Positions 52,915 through 61,471 of a stretch of 61,476 nucleotides of DNA are shown here, piece after piece. The number at the start of each line of letters is the position of its first letter. The first letter of the stretch is position 1. Source of the DNA: Prevotella sp. UBA2725 (GTDB lineage Bacteria > Bacteroidota > Bacteroidia > Bacteroidales > Bacteroidaceae); the NCBI GenBank assembly GCA_002353825.1, contig DEKJ01000027.1, forward strand, positions 1 through 61,476, written 5' to 3'. The notes beneath the pieces were generated by a model, which was not told where the DNA came from, did not search any database, and saw only the letters and a list, made by a program, of their open reading frames with translations. The position numbers were made by a program, and so were the translations under genes.

Positions 52915-54204
52915 ATGTGGAAGAAACCATACTCTTATCGCGAAGGCTTTGTCATTGATGTCGGCCTCATCCTCGTAGGCGCCATGCTACAACTCAGCAT
53001 GGGAGCCCTCGACTGGGACATCTTTATGTGGCCCGCCAACATCATCACCCTCGCAATCTTTGTTCTCTTAACCGTTATTGTCTATTCGCGCAGAAGCAAG
53101 TCCTACTTCTTGCGATTTATGACGACCCCACGGGCCGCTGTACCCGCCATCGTGGTCGTTGTTTTTCTGACGCTTATCATGGGCCTCACGAAGCAAGCAT
53201 CGCCACAGAGCATGACCAACGATCCCATCGGATTATCGAGGATGCTCAGTTTCTGGCCGTTCATTCTCACCTATGTCTGGATGACTGCCATTGTGGGACA
53301 AGAGGCGATGTGGCAAATTACTCATGCCTCACGACATCAGTGGGCGTCTCTTCTGAGCCACGTGGGACTATTCATCGTCCTTACCTGTGGCACATTGGGA
53401 AGTGCAGACATGCAGCGCCTCAAGATGTATTGCGAGCAAGGCAAACCGGAATGGCGAGCCCTCGATGCCTACAACAACGTGAAGCATCTCCCCATTGCCG
53501 TTCAATTGGAGAAGTTCACTATTGATGAATATCCACCAAAACTCATGGTGATCGACAAGAACGGTGTGCCCATTCCCGCAAAGAAACCGGAGACGCTGCT
53601 CATCGACTCAACCTTCAAGGGTGGCGATATCCAAGGTTGGCATGTCACAATCAAAAAACGTGTTGACAATGCTATGCCTGCAGCCTTGGTAAAGATGGGC
53701 AACAGCATTCCTACTGAAATGATGAGACGTCTGCGCCTCGATTCCCTTGGACAGAGCCTAAACAAAGAAGGGTACCTGCCTACCCAAAATCCTGGTTCTG
53801 AATGTGCCTTGCTCGTCAGCGCCACAAAAGGCAGCGAGAAGCACGAAGGCTGGGTGACATGTGGCAGTTATCAGTTTGCTTACCAAGGTCTGACGCTCGA
53901 CAACGGCAGAAGTCTCGTCATGGGACAGCGTGAGCCCAAGCGTTATGCTTCACTCGTAGATGTCTACACTGAAGACGGAAAGAACCTGCAGACAACTATC
54001 GAGGTCAACCATCCGCTCACCATCAATGGCTGGAAGATTTATCAGCTCAGCTACAATGAAGAGATGGGCAAATGGAGCACACTCAGCGTCTTTGAGTTTG
54101 TCCGCGACCCCTGGCTCCCTGTTGTCTATATCGGCATTCTGTTCTTAGCCCTGGGTGCAATAGGCTTACTCTTCGATACACGGAAGAAAACAAATATTGA
54201 ATGA
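52915..54204 (+). CDS. ResB-like cytochrome c biogenesis protein
   Basis: The 429-residue protein has three or four N-terminal membrane helices (about 14-30, 39-58, 72-88 and 141-158), a large periplasmic domain (about 165-400) and a final helix (about 398-417). This is the ResB/Ccs1 layout of system II cytochrome c maturation. With CcsA it moves heme across the membrane and attaches it to CxxCH motifs, as needed for the nine hemes of NrfH and NrfA. It overlaps the CcsA gene by 4 bp (ATGA). Confidence 0.85.
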   Translation: MWKKPYSYREGFVIDVGLILVGAMLQLSMGALDWDIFMWPANIITLAIFVLLTVIVYSRRSKSYFLRFMTTPRAAVPAIVVVVFLTLIMGLTKQASPQSMTNDPIGLSRMLSFWPFILTYVWMTAIVGQEAMWQITHASRHQWASLLSHVGLFIVLTCGTLGSADMQRLKMYCEQGKPEWRALDAYNNVKHLPIAVQLEKFTIDEYPPKLMVIDKNGVPIPAKKPETLLIDSTFKGGDIQGWHVTIKKRVDNAMPAALVKMGNSIPTEMMRRLRLDSLGQSLNKEGYLPTQNPGSECALLVSATKGSEKHEGWVTCGSYQFAYQGLTLDNGRSLVMGQREPKRYASLVDVYTEDGKNLQTTIEVNHPLTINGWKIYQLSYNEEMGKWSTLSVFEFVRDPWLPVVYIGILFLALGAIGLLFDTRKKTNIE

Positions 54205-54998
54205 TTATGGTCTGGAACTACTTCATCTATATAGGTATTGCGTCAGTCGTTTTATGGTTCATTGGTGCTTGGATGGCGTGGAAAGACAAAGAGAAGGCCG
54301 CCATCACTCTAACGATGGCAGGTTTTGTGCTCATGACTATCTATGTTGGTTGCCTATGGGGAGAACTCGACCGCCCGCCCATGCGTACGATGGGTGAAAC
54401 GCGTCTTTGGTACAGTTTGTTGTTGCCACTTGCAGGTGTTTTCGTTTATGTACGCTGGAAATACAAATGGATCCTCTCGTTTACATCCATCCTCGCCACG
54501 GTCTTCGTCCTCATCAATATTTTCAAGCCTGAGATACACAGCAAGAACCTCATGCCCGCGCTGCAGAGCCCATGGTTCGCACCGCATGTCATCGTCTACA
54601 TGCTCGCCTATGCCATGATGGGAGCAGCTTTTGTCGTAGCGCTCTATCTCCTTTTTATCAAAAAGACCCAACACGGTGACGGGAAGGAGATGGAGATGGT
54701 CGACAACATGGTCTGCATCAGTTACGCCTTCCTCACACTGGGCATGCTCATGGGAGCCTTATGGGCGAAGACGGCGTGGGGACATTACTGGAGTTGGGAC
54801 CCGAAAGAGACGTGGGCAGCCATCACCTGGTTCGCCTACCTCGCCTACATCCATTACCGGCACTCCAAGACAGCACACAGCCGCACAGCGCTGTGGATGG
54901 TCATTGCCACCTTCTGCCTCTTGCAGATGTGCTGGTGGGGTGTCAACTATCTTCCATCTGCACAAGGGGCAAGTATCCACACTTACAGTATGCAATAA
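54201..54998 (+). CDS. ccsA: CcsA-like cytochrome c biogenesis protein (heme handling)
   Basis: The 265-residue multi-pass membrane protein carries the tryptophan-rich heme-binding WWD-type motif WGHYWSWDPKETWAAITW (about 194-211), with histidines in flanking loops. It works with the ResB-like protein to deliver heme for cytochrome c assembly. The ATG at 54201 overlaps the previous stop codon; a second ATG at 54207 is also possible. Eight predicted helices fit the family. It completes the nrfHA-ccs group. Confidence 0.92.
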   Translation: MIMVWNYFIYIGIASVVLWFIGAWMAWKDKEKAAITLTMAGFVLMTIYVGCLWGELDRPPMRTMGETRLWYSLLLPLAGVFVYVRWKYKWILSFTSILATVFVLINIFKPEIHSKNLMPALQSPWFAPHVIVYMLAYAMMGAAFVVALYLLFIKKTQHGDGKEMEMVDNMVCISYAFLTLGMLMGALWAKTAWGHYWSWDPKETWAAITWFAYLAYIHYRHSKTAHSRTALWMVIATFCLLQMCWWGVNYLPSAQGASIHTYSMQ

Positions 54999-55025
54999 TG
55001 ATTAAACATTAATATATTTCAGCTT

Positions 55026-57464
55026 ATGAAACACTTTTATCTCTTAGTACTGGCGATACTTTGTGTTTCGTGGGGTTGGAGTGCGCCAGTCACTCAGCAA
55101 CAAGCCCTTCGTATAGCACAGAAGTATTTTTCTTCCCAAGGCATCACGATGACGCAGGCTGCGCGAGCCAAAGTCTTCAAGGCTCCTTCGACAAGCCAAT
55201 CGACGACATCATCCTATTACATTTTCAATGCCGGAGACAGTCGAGGCTTCGCCATCGTCTCTGGCGATGACCGAACGGTGCCCATCTTAGGCTTTATCAC
55301 CAATGGCGACTACGATGCTGACAAAGCTCCCGCCAACTTCAAGGCATGGCTCAACAGTTATGCTAAGGCAATAGAGTACTTGCAGAACAACAACATCAAG
55401 ATTGTCAAAGCCGCCGCCAAAGAAGACACAAAGACGACCATCTCACCCATGCTCACGACAACATGGGATCAGACCGATCCGTACAATGCCGCATGTCCCG
55501 ACTTCTTCTCTTTTGGAAAGAGCGTCACAGGATGTGTAGCAACAGCTATGGCGCAGTTGCTCTATTATCATGCCCAGCACTCCCCATCCTCCATTGTGAA
55601 TGCAACGCAGGCAGAGATACCAGCTTACTCTTGCAAAACCAATTGGAGTGGATATGGAAAAATAAATGTTTCCGCAGTGCCAAAAGGAAGCACCATTGAT
55701 TGGGGGAACATGATAAATTCCTATAGCTCAACTTACACAGATGCACAGAAGAAGGCTATTGCCAATCTCATGTTCTACTGTGGTGCCTCTGTCAACATGA
55801 ACTATGCCAATGCAGAGAATGGCGGTTCCGGCGCCACAGACACGAATGTTCCTCCAGCACTCATCAAATATTTTGGCTTCGACCCCTCCACCGTCTGTGT
55901 TTCTCCTACCCAATACACCACAGCTGATTGGATTGACGCTGTCTACAACGAACTTGCTAACGGCCGTCCCGTCATCTACAGCGGGCAGTCGGACGAAGGC
56001 TCCGGCCATGAGTTTATTGTCGACGGATACGAAGGCGACAACTATTTCCACGTCAACTGGGGCTGGTCGGGCGCTTATAACGGAAAGTTCCTGCTCAACG
56101 TCTTGGCACCGGAGAGTGGCGGAACGGGTGCCGGGAACATCGGCACAGGCTACAACAACGACCAGACGGCGGTCTTCAACGCGGCACCCGACCATGGAGG
56201 AAGTGCCGTTCAGCAACTATTGACCAAAGACTTCTCGATCTCCGGAACAACGATTGCCTACTATCCATATTATATAGGCAACGCTCAGGCATCTTTCAGT
56301 TGTGGCTTTGGCATCAAGCAGGAAGACGGGACCCTTGAGACCATCGGAACATTGCTTTCGGTGACGCTCTCGCAAAACATGTGGATAACTTCCCCCGGAT
56401 GCAGTGTGGATGTTTCCAAATGTAACCTCTCTTCCGGCACCTACACTATCGTCCCGGTCTGCAAGGTGAACGGCACCGAGACCTATCAGGCTATGTGGTC
56501 TCCCTCCAAGTATATTCAGGCTACAGTGGATGCTTCGGGAACCATCACGCTGCAGGAGATGCCGCAGTACAGCCTCAGCGCGGACAACCTGGAGGCGGGA
56601 CTGGTCCGGAAAGAGAACCTTCCCATGAGCGTATCCGTCGACATCACGAACAAGAGCGATGCCCTCTACACCGGACAGGTCTACCTCTTCGCCTCAACAG
56701 ACATAGCAAGCAAGGGACAGGCCGTGACTTCGACCAAGGTGGCTCTGGATGCCGGCGCTACCGGCAACATCATCCTGAGCTTCTCGCCAAGCACAGCCGG
56801 AACCTATCACCTGTGGGTGTGTGCCGATCAGGGAGGCAATACGGTGCTCGCGGAGCTCGGCGATGTCACGGTCGGCGAGAGTGCTTCGTCAGGTAACATG
56901 CTGCAGATAACAGCCCTGACGGTCAACAACAGCGACGTGGCAACACAGCGTGAGGACGGAAACTATATCGTCACGAATGTCTCCGGAACGGAACTGAAAG
57001 GTAAATACACCTTGAAAGCCAACGAGGACATCACAAATCAAAGCATACTTGTCACGTTGTACAAGTACAACGACCAAGGCGGGAACGGTGAATATGTGAT
57101 ACACGATAATTATTTCAACGGATATATTTACAAACAATTTCCTGCAGGTGCCGCGACAAGTATAGATTTCAATTTCTCCGATCTTGCCCCAGGACGTTAT
57201 AAACTCGAGATTGCTTGCGGCACATGGAACAGTGGAACAAACCAAATAGAAGACGCGATCTGGTCCGACGACACTTATTGCTTTGAGCTCACTACGCCTA
57301 CAGGGATACAACAAACAATCTATAAGGACAGCGCCAAGTCCCTCGCCATCTACAACCTTCAGGGCATGAAGGTCGGTGAGGCGAGCCCCGCGATGGCGGA
57401 TGCAGTCCTCCGCCTGTTGCCCAAAGGTATCTATATCGTCAATGGCAAGAAGGTAAGCAATTAG
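55026..57464 (+). CDS. C10 (streptopain/interpain-like) cysteine protease with sorting-like C-terminus
   Basis: The 812-residue secreted protein has a signal peptide (1-19), a Spi-type propeptide (about 22-135), and a C10 peptidase domain with catalytic Cys170 in VTGCVATAMAQ and His328 in GSGHEFIVDGYEG, followed by HVNWGW (342-347). A long region of Ig-like beta domains follows (about 390-740). The last 45 residues (IYNLQGMKVGEA...LPKGIYIVNGKKVSN) resemble the C-terminal domain used by Bacteroidota for type IX secretion. Interpain A of Prevotella intermedia, which degrades heme proteins and complement, is the closest named relative. It appears to be transcribed alone. Confidence 0.9.
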   Translation: MKHFYLLVLAILCVSWGWSAPVTQQQALRIAQKYFSSQGITMTQAARAKVFKAPSTSQSTTSSYYIFNAGDSRGFAIVSGDDRTVPILGFITNGDYDADKAPANFKAWLNSYAKAIEYLQNNNIKIVKAAAKEDTKTTISPMLTTTWDQTDPYNAACPDFFSFGKSVTGCVATAMAQLLYYHAQHSPSSIVNATQAEIPAYSCKTNWSGYGKINVSAVPKGSTIDWGNMINSYSSTYTDAQKKAIANLMFYCGASVNMNYANAENGGSGATDTNVPPALIKYFGFDPSTVCVSPTQYTTADWIDAVYNELANGRPVIYSGQSDEGSGHEFIVDGYEGDNYFHVNWGWSGAYNGKFLLNVLAPESGGTGAGNIGTGYNNDQTAVFNAAPDHGGSAVQQLLTKDFSISGTTIAYYPYYIGNAQASFSCGFGIKQEDGTLETIGTLLSVTLSQNMWITSPGCSVDVSKCNLSSGTYTIVPVCKVNGTETYQAMWSPSKYIQATVDASGTITLQEMPQYSLSADNLEAGLVRKENLPMSVSVDITNKSDALYTGQVYLFASTDIASKGQAVTSTKVALDAGATGNIILSFSPSTAGTYHLWVCADQGGNTVLAELGDVTVGESASSGNMLQITALTVNNSDVATQREDGNYIVTNVSGTELKGKYTLKANEDITNQSILVTLYKYNDQGGNGEYVIHDNYFNGYIYKQFPAGAATSIDFNFSDLAPGRYKLEIACGTWNSGTNQIEDAIWSDDTYCFELTTPTGIQQTIYKDSAKSLAIYNLQGMKVGEASPAMADAVLRLLPKGIYIVNGKKVSN

Positions 57465-57492
57465 GCGCAACCAACAACTCTTTTGCTATTGC

Positions 57493-57600
57493 TTGCAGTG
57501 GCCGCCTCCAATGGCGGCCACCATGAGTAGAGTAATCAGAACCTCATCAGTTTATTTACTTATTAGGGTTGGTGGCCGCCATTAGAGGCGGCCACTGCAA
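57493..57600. repeat. Nested 30-bp inverted repeat
   Basis: The arms at 57493-57522 and 57571-57600 are reverse complements with one mismatch, around a 48-bp centre. Each arm is itself a hairpin, GTGGCCGCC with GGCGGCCAC (57498-57506/57513-57521 and 57572-57580/57587-57595). The sequence can therefore form one long cruciform or two short ones. Its high GC content stands out from the AT-rich surroundings. Confidence 0.85.
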
Positions 57601-57732
57601 CTCCTGTTACTGCCAAAGATCTTTACAAAAAGTAAAAAGTCAGGACAACGAGAACAGCACCAAAGAGAGCGGGAAAAGGGGCTGCACAAGCCCTAAAACA
57701 GGCTTGAAAGGTGCGGAAAACAGCGATGGTAT

Positions 57733-57845
57733 TGCCATCCTTATAGGAATGGCACCGCCTGTCTTATAGGAATGGCAGTGCCATCCTTGGAGGATGAAGG
57801 TGCCATCCTTATAGGAATGGCAGTGCCATCCCTATAAAGATGGCA
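57733..57845. repeat. Array of about 22-bp palindromic repeats
   Basis: Near-palindromic units TGCCATCCTTATAGGAATGG(CA) occur in full at 57733-57754 and 57801-57822. A variant is at 57824-57845 and partial copies at 57761-57777 and 57779-57796. Each unit folds as TGCCAT...ATGGCA. The unit length matches the array before ftsH, but the sequence is different. Confidence 0.8.
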
Positions 57846-57928
57846 AATTATCGAGCGCAAAGCAAAAGGCCTCCAAGAGCAGCCAATCAATAAAGCGCTG
57901 AATAACAATCATTTAACAACTCGACACA

Positions 57929-57980
57929 AGAATGCGTTCTTTTCGTGCGGAGACAAGTCCGCTCGAAAAGAACGCATTCT
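57929..57980 (-). terminator. Long hairpin abutting the acyltransferase stop codon
   Basis: Bases 57929-57945 pair perfectly (17 bp) with 57964-57980, and an inner GCGGA/TCCGC stem (57947-57951/57958-57962) continues past single T-T mismatches, leaving a 6-nt loop. The right arm reaches the first base of the minus-strand stop codon. It probably terminates the acyltransferase transcript, although no T-run is present. Confidence 0.6.
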
Positions 57981-59050
57981 CAGCGGGGGTTGCGGATAAA
58001 AAATCTTGAATGTTGCAAAGGGACTACAAAGTACTTTCGGGTGAGCCATGCAAACAACGGAATGGCAAGAATGTCGATCAAGAGGACCGGCACGTGATGG
58101 GTGTAGTAAATCCCTAATCTGTATGCGGTGATATTACACATATAAACGACCGCCTCATGCGTCAGGAAGATCTCCATGGATATGTCGCCTATAAAGGCGA
58201 GCCCCCTCATGACGGGTACTCCCATCAACTGAGGATGCTGACGCTCCACACTGATGGCATAGAAAATAAAAGCAACGGCGAAAGGCCAGAAAAGGCTCAC
58301 ACCCCTGACGTTGACGGGAAGAACGTTCTGGTAAAGGAAGAAGGAACCTATAAACAGCATGAGCAATCCGGCAAAAAGCCAAACCTGCAGCCTAACAGAC
58401 GTAAACTCTCGCACAAACCGCTCACCCGTGTCAGAAACACAGAAACGACAGAGCAGGATGCCTATCGCGCAGTCGATAAGTCTGAAAGGCGGAAAAGAAT
58501 AGAGCGTCCAGTTGAAGGCATAGGCCGGCAAGATGGCGACAAACGAGAAATAGATTACTAAGACGATGCCGGACAGTAACAGCAACCGTCCTTTTCTCAT
58601 CTTCATCAAAGTCCGGTTCATCGTCTTGAAGAGAAAATAGAAGACTACAATATCGCAGAGAAACCACGATGAGCCAAGATAGGCGAAAAGCATCTCCTTG
58701 CTGCAAAACCAGGTATTGATAAGGAGCAGTTTGGCAACCAGTTTACCCCAAGAGACAGGATAACCGGCATGCCAGTCCGCAAACACAAAGAAGAAAACGC
58801 TTACCGCCATCAAAGGATAAAACTTCGTGAGCTGATGAAAGACAAAGGATTTGGTGGAGAATTGCCCACCGGCAATCTTGTCCGAATAAGCCCAGGAAAG
58901 GACGAAGCCACTCAACACGAAGAAGATGCTCACTCCAGACTCGCCGCCAAAATCAAACTCCTTCCCTATTAGATGGCTCGCCACAATCAGGGTGATGGCG
59001 AGACATCGAAGAATTTGGATACTTTTAAGTTTTTGCTGTGAGGAAGCCAT
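57980..59050 (-). CDS. Acyltransferase family 3 membrane protein
   Basis: The 356-residue multi-pass protein matches the acyltransferase-3 (OatA/NodX-like) family. It has the N-terminal SIQILRCLAITLIVASHLIG (residues 10-29) and SGVSIFFVLSGFVLSWAY (about 38-55), with about ten hydrophobic helices. These enzymes add acetyl or other acyl groups to sugars of surface polysaccharides or peptidoglycan at the inner membrane. The acceptor is unknown. It is 22 bp downstream of the HD-domain gene on the same strand and probably co-transcribed. Confidence 0.88.
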   Translation of the reverse strand: MASSQQKLKSIQILRCLAITLIVASHLIGKEFDFGGESGVSIFFVLSGFVLSWAYSDKIAGGQFSTKSFVFHQLTKFYPLMAVSVFFFVFADWHAGYPVSWGKLVAKLLLINTWFCSKEMLFAYLGSSWFLCDIVVFYFLFKTMNRTLMKMRKGRLLLLSGIVLVIYFSFVAILPAYAFNWTLYSFPPFRLIDCAIGILLCRFCVSDTGERFVREFTSVRLQVWLFAGLLMLFIGSFFLYQNVLPVNVRGVSLFWPFAVAFIFYAISVERQHPQLMGVPVMRGLAFIGDISMEIFLTHEAVVYMCNITAYRLGIYYTHHVPVLLIDILAIPLFAWLTRKYFVVPLQHSRFFIRNPR

Positions 59051-59072
59051 AAGCCGGATCTAATTATAAGTA

Positions 59073-59609
59073 TCACTCGAACAGTGCCTTCCACGCGAGG
59101 AAGCGCTCCAAGCCGTCGTTGCCGAAGCGGGCGATGCTCTTTTCCGCCTGCTCAAACGACTTCTCGCGGTCGGGATGCGTTTTCGAATAGAACTTATCCG
59201 CGTAACAGATAAGCTTCTCTTCCAACGTCTCCGGCAGGAAGTCACGATGGGGCAACGGCAGGTTCTGCTCAATGATTTCCTTCTCCGTCAGTCCGGCTCC
59301 CGTATGACGCTCACAGACGCGGGCATGACGGGGGAAGCCCTCGGCGCGCATCATCTCTGCCCCGATGAGTCCGTGACGGAGATAAGGCTCCGTGCCGAAA
59401 CAGCAGATCTTAGGGGCGTCGCAACGGCAGATACCGATATCGTGGAGCATCGCCGCCTCTTCCACGAAGCGACGGTCGAGATGCAGTTCGGGATGAGCGT
59501 CACAAATCTTCAACGCCCGTTGCGTGACGAGCGTGGAGTGAACCATCAAAATATCCCGAAGCCGGTTGGCCTCGGGATAATACTTTTCTATGATTTTGTT
59601 ATAATCCAT
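59073..59609 (-). CDS. HD-superfamily hydrolase
   Basis: The 178-residue protein has the HD-domain metal site: His24 (MVHSTLV), His56-Asp57 (LHDIG), then a histidine in YLRHGLIGAEMM (about 80) and ERHTGAGLT (about 101). This resembles small bacterial HD phosphohydrolases of the TIGR00295-like or YqeK-like group that act on nucleotides or other phosphoesters. The substrate is not known. Its gene is separated from the decarboxylase gene upstream by an interval of 86 bp full of inverted repeats. Confidence 0.85.
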   Translation of the reverse strand: MDYNKIIEKYYPEANRLRDILMVHSTLVTQRALKICDAHPELHLDRRFVEEAAMLHDIGICRCDAPKICCFGTEPYLRHGLIGAEMMRAEGFPRHARVCERHTGAGLTEKEIIEQNLPLPHRDFLPETLEEKLICYADKFYSKTHPDREKSFEQAEKSIARFGNDGLERFLAWKALFE

Positions 59610-59626
59610 AGTTGTTATATGAAGGT

Positions 59627-59690
59627 CGGAAGTTTGGACTTCCAGACTTCACCATTCTGGACTTCCGAATTTCACAATTCCGGAATTCCA
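59627..59690. repeat. Cluster of short inverted repeats
   Basis: Overlapping palindromes include CGGAAGT...ACTTCCG across the block, CCAGA...TCTGG inside it, and a GGAATTCC-type palindrome at its right end. Together they can form several alternative hairpins between the decarboxylase-like gene and the HD-domain gene, and may act as a terminator or attenuator. Confidence 0.5.
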
Positions 59691-59695
59691 AATGA

Positions 59696-61471
59696 TTATT
59701 TCTCGTCGCGCTTGATATAAGCGATGACAGCACCTTTCTGTACCTTAGAGCCCTGCTTGGCGTTGATCTCAACGAGCTTGCCGCCGAGGTCAGCCTTGAC
59801 CTCTACAAACTCGCCCCAAGGAGCCTGGATCCAGCAGAAGGCATCACCTTCCTTATATTCCTTACCGATATACGGCTCTACAGCGGGCTCAGCCTCGCCG
59901 TCACCTTGGAAGTCCCAGAAGATCTGACCACGAACAGGAGCAACGATAGCATCAGCCTGTGCATGCTTGAAAGCAGCAGCCTCCTCCGGAGAAACCTTGG
60001 CACCGAGCTTAGCATCCTTAGCCTTCTGAAGGTCAGCGAGGAAGTTCTTCTTAGCCTGGCCGCTCTTGTAGTTACGATACTGCTCCGGATGCATGGCGAG
60101 TTCGAAGAGTTCCTCATCGTCCTGACCATAATCCCAACCATTCTCGTCCATCTCCTTGCGGAAGTCGTCGAGAGCCGGTTTAAGCAGCGTGTGAGGATCG
60201 ACATCCGTGAACTCACGGCCTTGCTTCTTGGCAAGTTCCTTCAATTCAGGAGCGATCTCACCTGGCACCTTACCACTCTTACCGAGGATCATACCCCACA
60301 TATTGTCGTCCATCATCACGAAACGGCCCTTGCCCTGCTCCATGGTGAGGAGGTTCATCAGAGCGATGTTCTTTGTATACTGAGAGAACGGAGTCACGAG
60401 TGGTGGATAACCGACACGCGGCCATACATAAGCCACCTCGTCGAAGAGCTTGATGAGCAGATCGTCCATTGACAGTTCCGGCTCACCCTTCTTCACACGC
60501 AGGTGATTGATCGTCTCGCGCATACCACCGAGGTCAGCCATCATAGAACCCATCATGCCGCCAGGAAGACCACAGGTGAGCAACAGAGAGGACATCACCT
60601 TGTTGCCGGGGTTGATGAAGTAGCCGAGCCACTCATCGATGAACTCCTGCGTCATGGCACGGGCCTTCATGTAAGCGTTCATATTGATGTCTGGCACATC
60701 GAAGTCAGCATGCTTCAACATGCTCTGCACAGAAATAACATCCGGATGAACCTTACCCCAAGCCAAAGGCTCAATAGCGGTATCGATAATATCAGCACCA
60801 TTCTCACAGACCTCGAGAATAGAAGCCATCGACAGACCTGGACCAGAGTGGCCATGATACTCGATAAGAATATCAGGATGCTTTGTCTTAATACGTTTCG
60901 TGAGCTGACCGAGGAATGCAGGCTGACCAATACCAGCCATATCCTTCAGGCAGATCTCCTCTGCACCGGCAGCGATCTCTTCATCAGCAAGTTTCTCATA
61001 GTAGTCGAGTGTATGAACCGGAGAGGTCGTGATGCACAGTGTTCCCTGCGGGGTCATGCCACCTTCCTTTGCCCACTTGATAGACGGAGCAATATTGCGG
61101 ATATCGTTCAAGCCATCGAAGATACGCGTGATATCCGTGCCCTGTGCATGCTTGACACGATACATCATCTGACGCACATCGTCAGGCACCGGATACATGC
61201 GGAGAGCATTCAAGCCACGGTCCAGCATGTGAGTCTTGATACCAGCCTTGTGGAGAGGGGCTGTGAAAGCACGAACGGCCTTGTTAGGATTCTCGCCTGC
61301 AAGGAGCTGCACCTGCTCAAAGGCACCGCCATTGGTCTCAACGCGAGAGAAGCAACCCATCTCGACAAACACAGGAGCTATCTTGGCAAGCTGGTCGGCA
61401 CGCGGCTGAAACTTACCGCTGCTCTGCCACATGTCACGATAGACAAGACTGAACTGAATCTTTTTCTTCAT
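59696..61471 (-). CDS. Oxaloacetate decarboxylase alpha / pyruvate carboxylase B-like protein without biotin motif
   Basis: The 591-residue protein has the carboxyltransferase TIM barrel: RDMWQS (about 12-17) in place of RDAHQS, FDGLNDIRN (about 118-126), the carboxylatable lysine in ICLKDMAGIG (about 173-182) and metal histidines in YHGHSGPG. A PYC_OADA conserved domain follows (about 300-500). The C-terminal 80 residues look like a biotinyl/lipoyl fold, but where EAMKM should carry biotin the sequence reads IQAPWGEF, with no lysine. It may therefore use a separate biotin carrier protein. It would serve in oxaloacetate decarboxylation or in carboxyl transfer of the succinate-propionate pathway. 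The gene is complete, starting 5 bp from the window end. Confidence 0.85.
   Translation of the reverse strand: MKKKIQFSLVYRDMWQSSGKFQPRADQLAKIAPVFVEMGCFSRVETNGGAFEQVQLLAGENPNKAVRAFTAPLHKAGIKTHMLDRGLNALRMYPVPDDVRQMMYRVKHAQGTDITRIFDGLNDIRNIAPSIKWAKEGGMTPQGTLCITTSPVHTLDYYEKLADEEIAAGAEEICLKDMAGIGQPAFLGQLTKRIKTKHPDILIEYHGHSGPGLSMASILEVCENGADIIDTAIEPLAWGKVHPDVISVQSMLKHADFDVPDINMNAYMKARAMTQEFIDEWLGYFINPGNKVMSSLLLTCGLPGGMMGSMMADLGGMRETINHLRVKKGEPELSMDDLLIKLFDEVAYVWPRVGYPPLVTPFSQYTKNIALMNLLTMEQGKGRFVMMDDNMWGMILGKSGKVPGEIAPELKELAKKQGREFTDVDPHTLLKPALDDFRKEMDENGWDYGQDDEELFELAMHPEQYRNYKSGQAKKNFLADLQKAKDAKLGAKVSPEEAAAFKHAQADAIVAPVRGQIFWDFQGDGEAEPAVEPYIGKEYKEGDAFCWIQAPWGEFVEVKADLGGKLVEINAKQGSKVQKGAVIAYIKRDEK

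Larger units (their letters stand above)
57465..57979. other. Gene-free interval of about 515 bp packed with hairpin repeats
   Basis: No credible gene was found. The interval holds a pair of 30-bp inverted arms (57493-57522 and 57571-57600), an array of about 22-bp palindromic repeats (57733-57845) and a long hairpin (57929-57980). The material in between (57601-57732, 57846-57928) shows no promoter or RNA gene that I recognise. Confidence 0.7.

Noticed and set aside
57569..57769. 66-codon open frame in the repeat-rich interval
   Set aside because: It lies across an inverted-repeat arm and palindromes, and has no start signal or recognisable protein features.
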